Positions 25,944-27,836 of a DNA stretch of 27,836 nt are shown one piece after another (position 1 is the stretch's first letter; every line of letters begins with the position of its first letter). This DNA is from Basidiobolus meristosporus CBS 931.73 (lineage: Eukaryota > Basidiobolomycota > Basidiobolomycetes > Basidiobolales > Basidiobolaceae): positions 1 through 27,836 of the forward strand of contig MCFE01000896.1 in NCBI GenBank assembly GCA_002104905.1, given 5' to 3'. Under the pieces are notes generated by a model. It made no database searches. It had not been told where the DNA came from and saw only the letters and a list, made by a program, of their open reading frames with translations. Position numbers and translations under genes: made by a program.

Positions 25944-27836
25944 CGAGCTGTCACTCTCTGCAATGTCTACTACTGCTATTACTGGAATTTTTCCCTCTGC
26001 TGAAAAGTTGGATGGATCTAACTACCAAGTGTGGAAGGTGAAGATGAAGATGCTGCTGCAAGAAAGAGGCCTTTGGGATATTGTCATGGGAGAAGAATGC
26101 CCTCCTAAAAACGTGGGAGAGGAAGCCTTAAAGTACCAGAAGAAAGAACAAAGTGCCTTTAACTGCATTTGCCTTAATGTCAAGGACAAATTGCTAATTC
26201 AATGCTCAAGAGCAAAAACGGCAAAGAATGCCTGGAAAGCATTAGAAGACACCTACCAGTCATGTTCAGCTGCCAAGAAAATGTATCTGAGAAGAAAATT
26301 CTTTACTACAAAGATGCTGCCAGGAGAAGACATGAAAAATCTAATTAACAGAATTACCCTGCTGGTAGATGAGATGGAATCTGTGGGCGTACCAACTACT
26401 GATGAGGATGTGATAGTTACCATCCTGAATAGCCTGACAGACAAGTTTCAGGGCCTTGTATCAGCCCTAGAGTCCAGAACTGAAGATTTGACCTTAAATT
26501 ACGTATATGGAAGGCTCCTGGATGAAGAATTAAGAAAATCAAGCGCCAATAAGAAGGAAGAAGAAAATGCTTTAATAAGCAATGATAACCAACAAAGGAG
26601 GTACCCAAGACCCTACAAAGGCAACAGCAACCTATTTTGCAACTACTGCAAAAGGAAAGGACACACATCAGACCGGTGTTTCAAAAAGAGAGATTATCAG
26701 CAAAAGAAGCCTGAATATGGAAATGCTGTAACAACTGAAGATAGACTATTCATATCTGCACTAAATATGACCACAAACAAGGATTCTCAGACGTGGTATA
26801 TTGACTCTGGAGCTTCTCAACACTTTACACACCAAAAAGAACTTTTTACCCAATATCAAGAAATTCCAATTAAGAAGGTTTTCATGGGTGACGATAGAAC
26901 ACTTGATGCAGTGGGAGAAGGAACTATCCAAGTAAACCTTAGAAGCAGTGAAGGAAGCCATACACTGACCTTTAAAGAAGTACTCTATGTACCAGAAATA
27001 GCCAAGAACCTACTCTCTGTAAGCAAGGCCACAGCAGAAGGACTCAGTTTCAGTTTTGACAATTCTGGATGCAGGATCACTGATCAAAATGGTGCCCATA
27101 TTGCTTCGGGCATCAGAGATCAGAACCTATACAAGTTGACTTATATTCCATCATATCTGGAAGCCAATATAAGTAACTTAAATGAAGAAACACCAATGCT
27201 TTGGCACAGGAGATTTGGACACATCAATTTTGATTATTTGCGTAAAATGATCAAAGATCAGCTAATTTCTGGAGTGAAAATTGATCCCCCAGCTATTTTG
27301 GAGCACTGTGAAGCCTGCATATATGGGAAACAAGCCAGACAACCGTTCAAGAGCTCTGGGTTAATCAAAACTAAGAAAAAATTAGATCTAATTCACTCAG
27401 ATCTGTGTGGACCTATGCAAAATTTATCCTTAGGCGGGATGAAGTATTTAATCACTTTTATTGATGATTATACAAGATACACATGGGTCTACTTCATGGA
27501 GAGAAAGGAAGAAGCTCTGTCTAAGTTCAGGGAGTTTAAAGCCATGGTGGAGAGAGAAACTGGTGAAAAAATCAAGAAAATACGCTCTGACAATGGTGGA
27601 GAATATACCTCAAAACTCTTCATCCACTTCTGCAAAATTCATGGGATAAAGCAAGAGACTACTGTACCATACTCCCCACAGCAAAATGGAGTAGCAGAAC
27701 GAGCTAACAGATCAATAATTGATATGGCAAGATCTATGATCCATGATCAAAAATTATCCTATGATTTTTGGGCGGAATCAGTTGCCACTGCTGTATATCT
27801 TAAAAATAGGAGTTATAACAGAATACTTCGTGATTC
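25936..27836 (+). CDS. gag-pol: Copia-2 Gag-Pol, open to the window end
   Basis: Reading from the ATG at 25936 (or the next at 25963) there is no stop in 633 codons. Order: copia Gag (LDGSNYQVWKVK near residue 27, then ALEDTYQS); zinc knuckle CX2CX4HX4C at 235-248; aspartic protease DSGA at 290-293; GAG-pre-integrase HHCC with H424, H429, C458, C461; integrase core with D489 (HSDLCG), D552 (SDNGGEY) and E588 (NGVAERAN), exactly 35 residues between the last two. All catalytic and metal-binding residues visible are intact, in contrast to copia-1. The frame would continue into RT and RNase H outside the window. This is the youngest-looking coding sequence here and is a plausible source for copies of the family. 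Confidence 0.93.
   Translation, partial: MSPELSLSAMSTTAITGIFPSAEKLDGSNYQVWKVKMKMLLQERGLWDIVMGEECPPKNVGEEALKYQKKEQSAFNCICLNVKDKLLIQCSRAKTAKNAWKALEDTYQSCSAAKKMYLRRKFFTTKMLPGEDMKNLINRITLLVDEMESVGVPTTDEDVIVTILNSLTDKFQGLVSALESRTEDLTLNYVYGRLLDEELRKSSANKKEEENALISNDNQQRRYPRPYKGNSNLFCNYCKRKGHTSDRCFKKRDYQQKKPEYGNAVTTEDRLFISALNMTTNKDSQTWYIDSGASQHFTHQKELFTQYQEIPIKKVFMGDDRTLDAVGEGTIQVNLRSSEGSHTLTFKEVLYVPEIAKNLLSVSKATAEGLSFSFDNSGCRITDQNGAHIASGIRDQNLYKLTYIPSYLEANISNLNEETPMLWHRRFGHINFDYLRKMIKDQLISGVKIDPPAILEHCEACIYGKQARQPFKSSGLIKTKKKLDLIHSDLCGPMQNLSLGGMKYLITFIDDYTRYTWVYFMERKEEALSKFREFKAMVERETGEKIKKIRSDNGGEYTSKLFIHFCKIHGIKQETTVPYSPQQNGVAERANRSIIDMARSMIHDQKLSYDFWAESVATAVYLKNRSYNRILRD

Larger units (their letters stand above)
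22564..27836. mobile_element. PIF/Harbinger-like DNA transposon (left end visible; split by copia-2)
   Basis: The left terminus AGACTTGTTCCATTG follows AAT (22561-22563). Within it are two divergent genes: a minus-strand partner gene (23307-24548, one in-frame stop) and a plus-strand DDE transposase (from 24906). Two divergent genes, one of them a DDE_Tnp_4-type transposase, and a 3-bp target site match the PIF/Harbinger superfamily. The element is rich in CpG compared with everything around it. Copia-2 interrupts it at 25582, and the right end is beyond the window. The same terminal sequence is found on MITE-1, A and B. Confidence 0.75.
25582..27836 (+). mobile_element. Copia-2: apparently intact Ty1/copia element, right part outside window
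   Basis: The 5' LTR (25582-25931), primer binding site and a continuous gag-protease-integrase frame are present; RT, RNase H and 3' LTR are past the window end. It is the same family as copia-1 but lacks its lesions. It is inserted in the Harbinger-like transposase gene. The last five bases before it, CAATG (25577-25581), are the predicted target duplication. Confidence 0.9.

Noticed and set aside
27461-27649. 62-residue frame near the right edge
   Set aside because: It is the shifted frame of the copia-2 integrase; the real frame runs through it without a stop.
1-27836. tRNA, rRNA or host protein genes
   Set aside because: No cloverleaf, rRNA block or non-transposon protein motif could be supported on either strand.

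Overview
The window is a dense, nested stack of transposable elements from a eukaryotic nuclear genome; I see no host gene, rRNA or tRNA gene. The element mix points to a filamentous fungus, most likely a basidiomycete: En/Spm (CACTA)-like tnp2-type transposase relics, a Ty3 chromovirus with a C-terminal chromodomain, Ty1/copia elements primed by a half initiator tRNA, and a PIF/Harbinger-like DDE transposon. The species is not identified. Most of the sequence is AT-rich and poor in CpG, and the Harbinger-like element is conspicuously CpG-rich.

Layout, left to right. 1-861: start of a broken Ty3/gypsy gag on the minus strand and its 5' LTR (280-861), which is split by a 210-bp MITE (626-835). 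862-1424: relic of the chromovirus LTR. 1425-3540: decayed CACTA-like transposase, copy R1 (plus strand). 3540-4556: 3' end and 3' LTR of a third copia element. 4557-5210: unclassified. 5211-6110: CACTA copy R2 (minus). 6111-6550: unclassified. About 6550-22563: CACTA copy R3 (minus), split into three pieces by two complete retrotransposons. These are copia-1 (7097-13250, TSD CTTAC) and a chromovirus (13351-20090, TSD CATAT). From 22564 on, a Harbinger-like transposon sits in R3; its transposase gene is cut at 25582 by copia-2, which runs off the right edge.

There is further nesting inside these. Copia-1 carries a 733-bp palindromic MITE (A, 9468-10937) that itself contains a sister copy (B, 9952-10685). 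The chromovirus 5' LTR contains a solo LTR of another family (18977-20048). The likely order is CACTA first, then copia-1, the chromovirus and the Harbinger element, then the insertions inside each. Copia-1 is badly decayed, the chromovirus has few lesions, and copia-2 is fully open as far as visible.

The most interesting signal is a link between the MITEs and the Harbinger-like element. MITE-1, A, B and the left end of the Harbinger element start with the same terminal sequence (AGACTTRTTCC), lie next to A/T-only 3-bp target duplications, and carry arrays of TGGCAC-like decamers at about 10-bp spacing. This looks like one transposition system, with phased subterminal sites, an autonomous two-gene element and its non-autonomous satellites.
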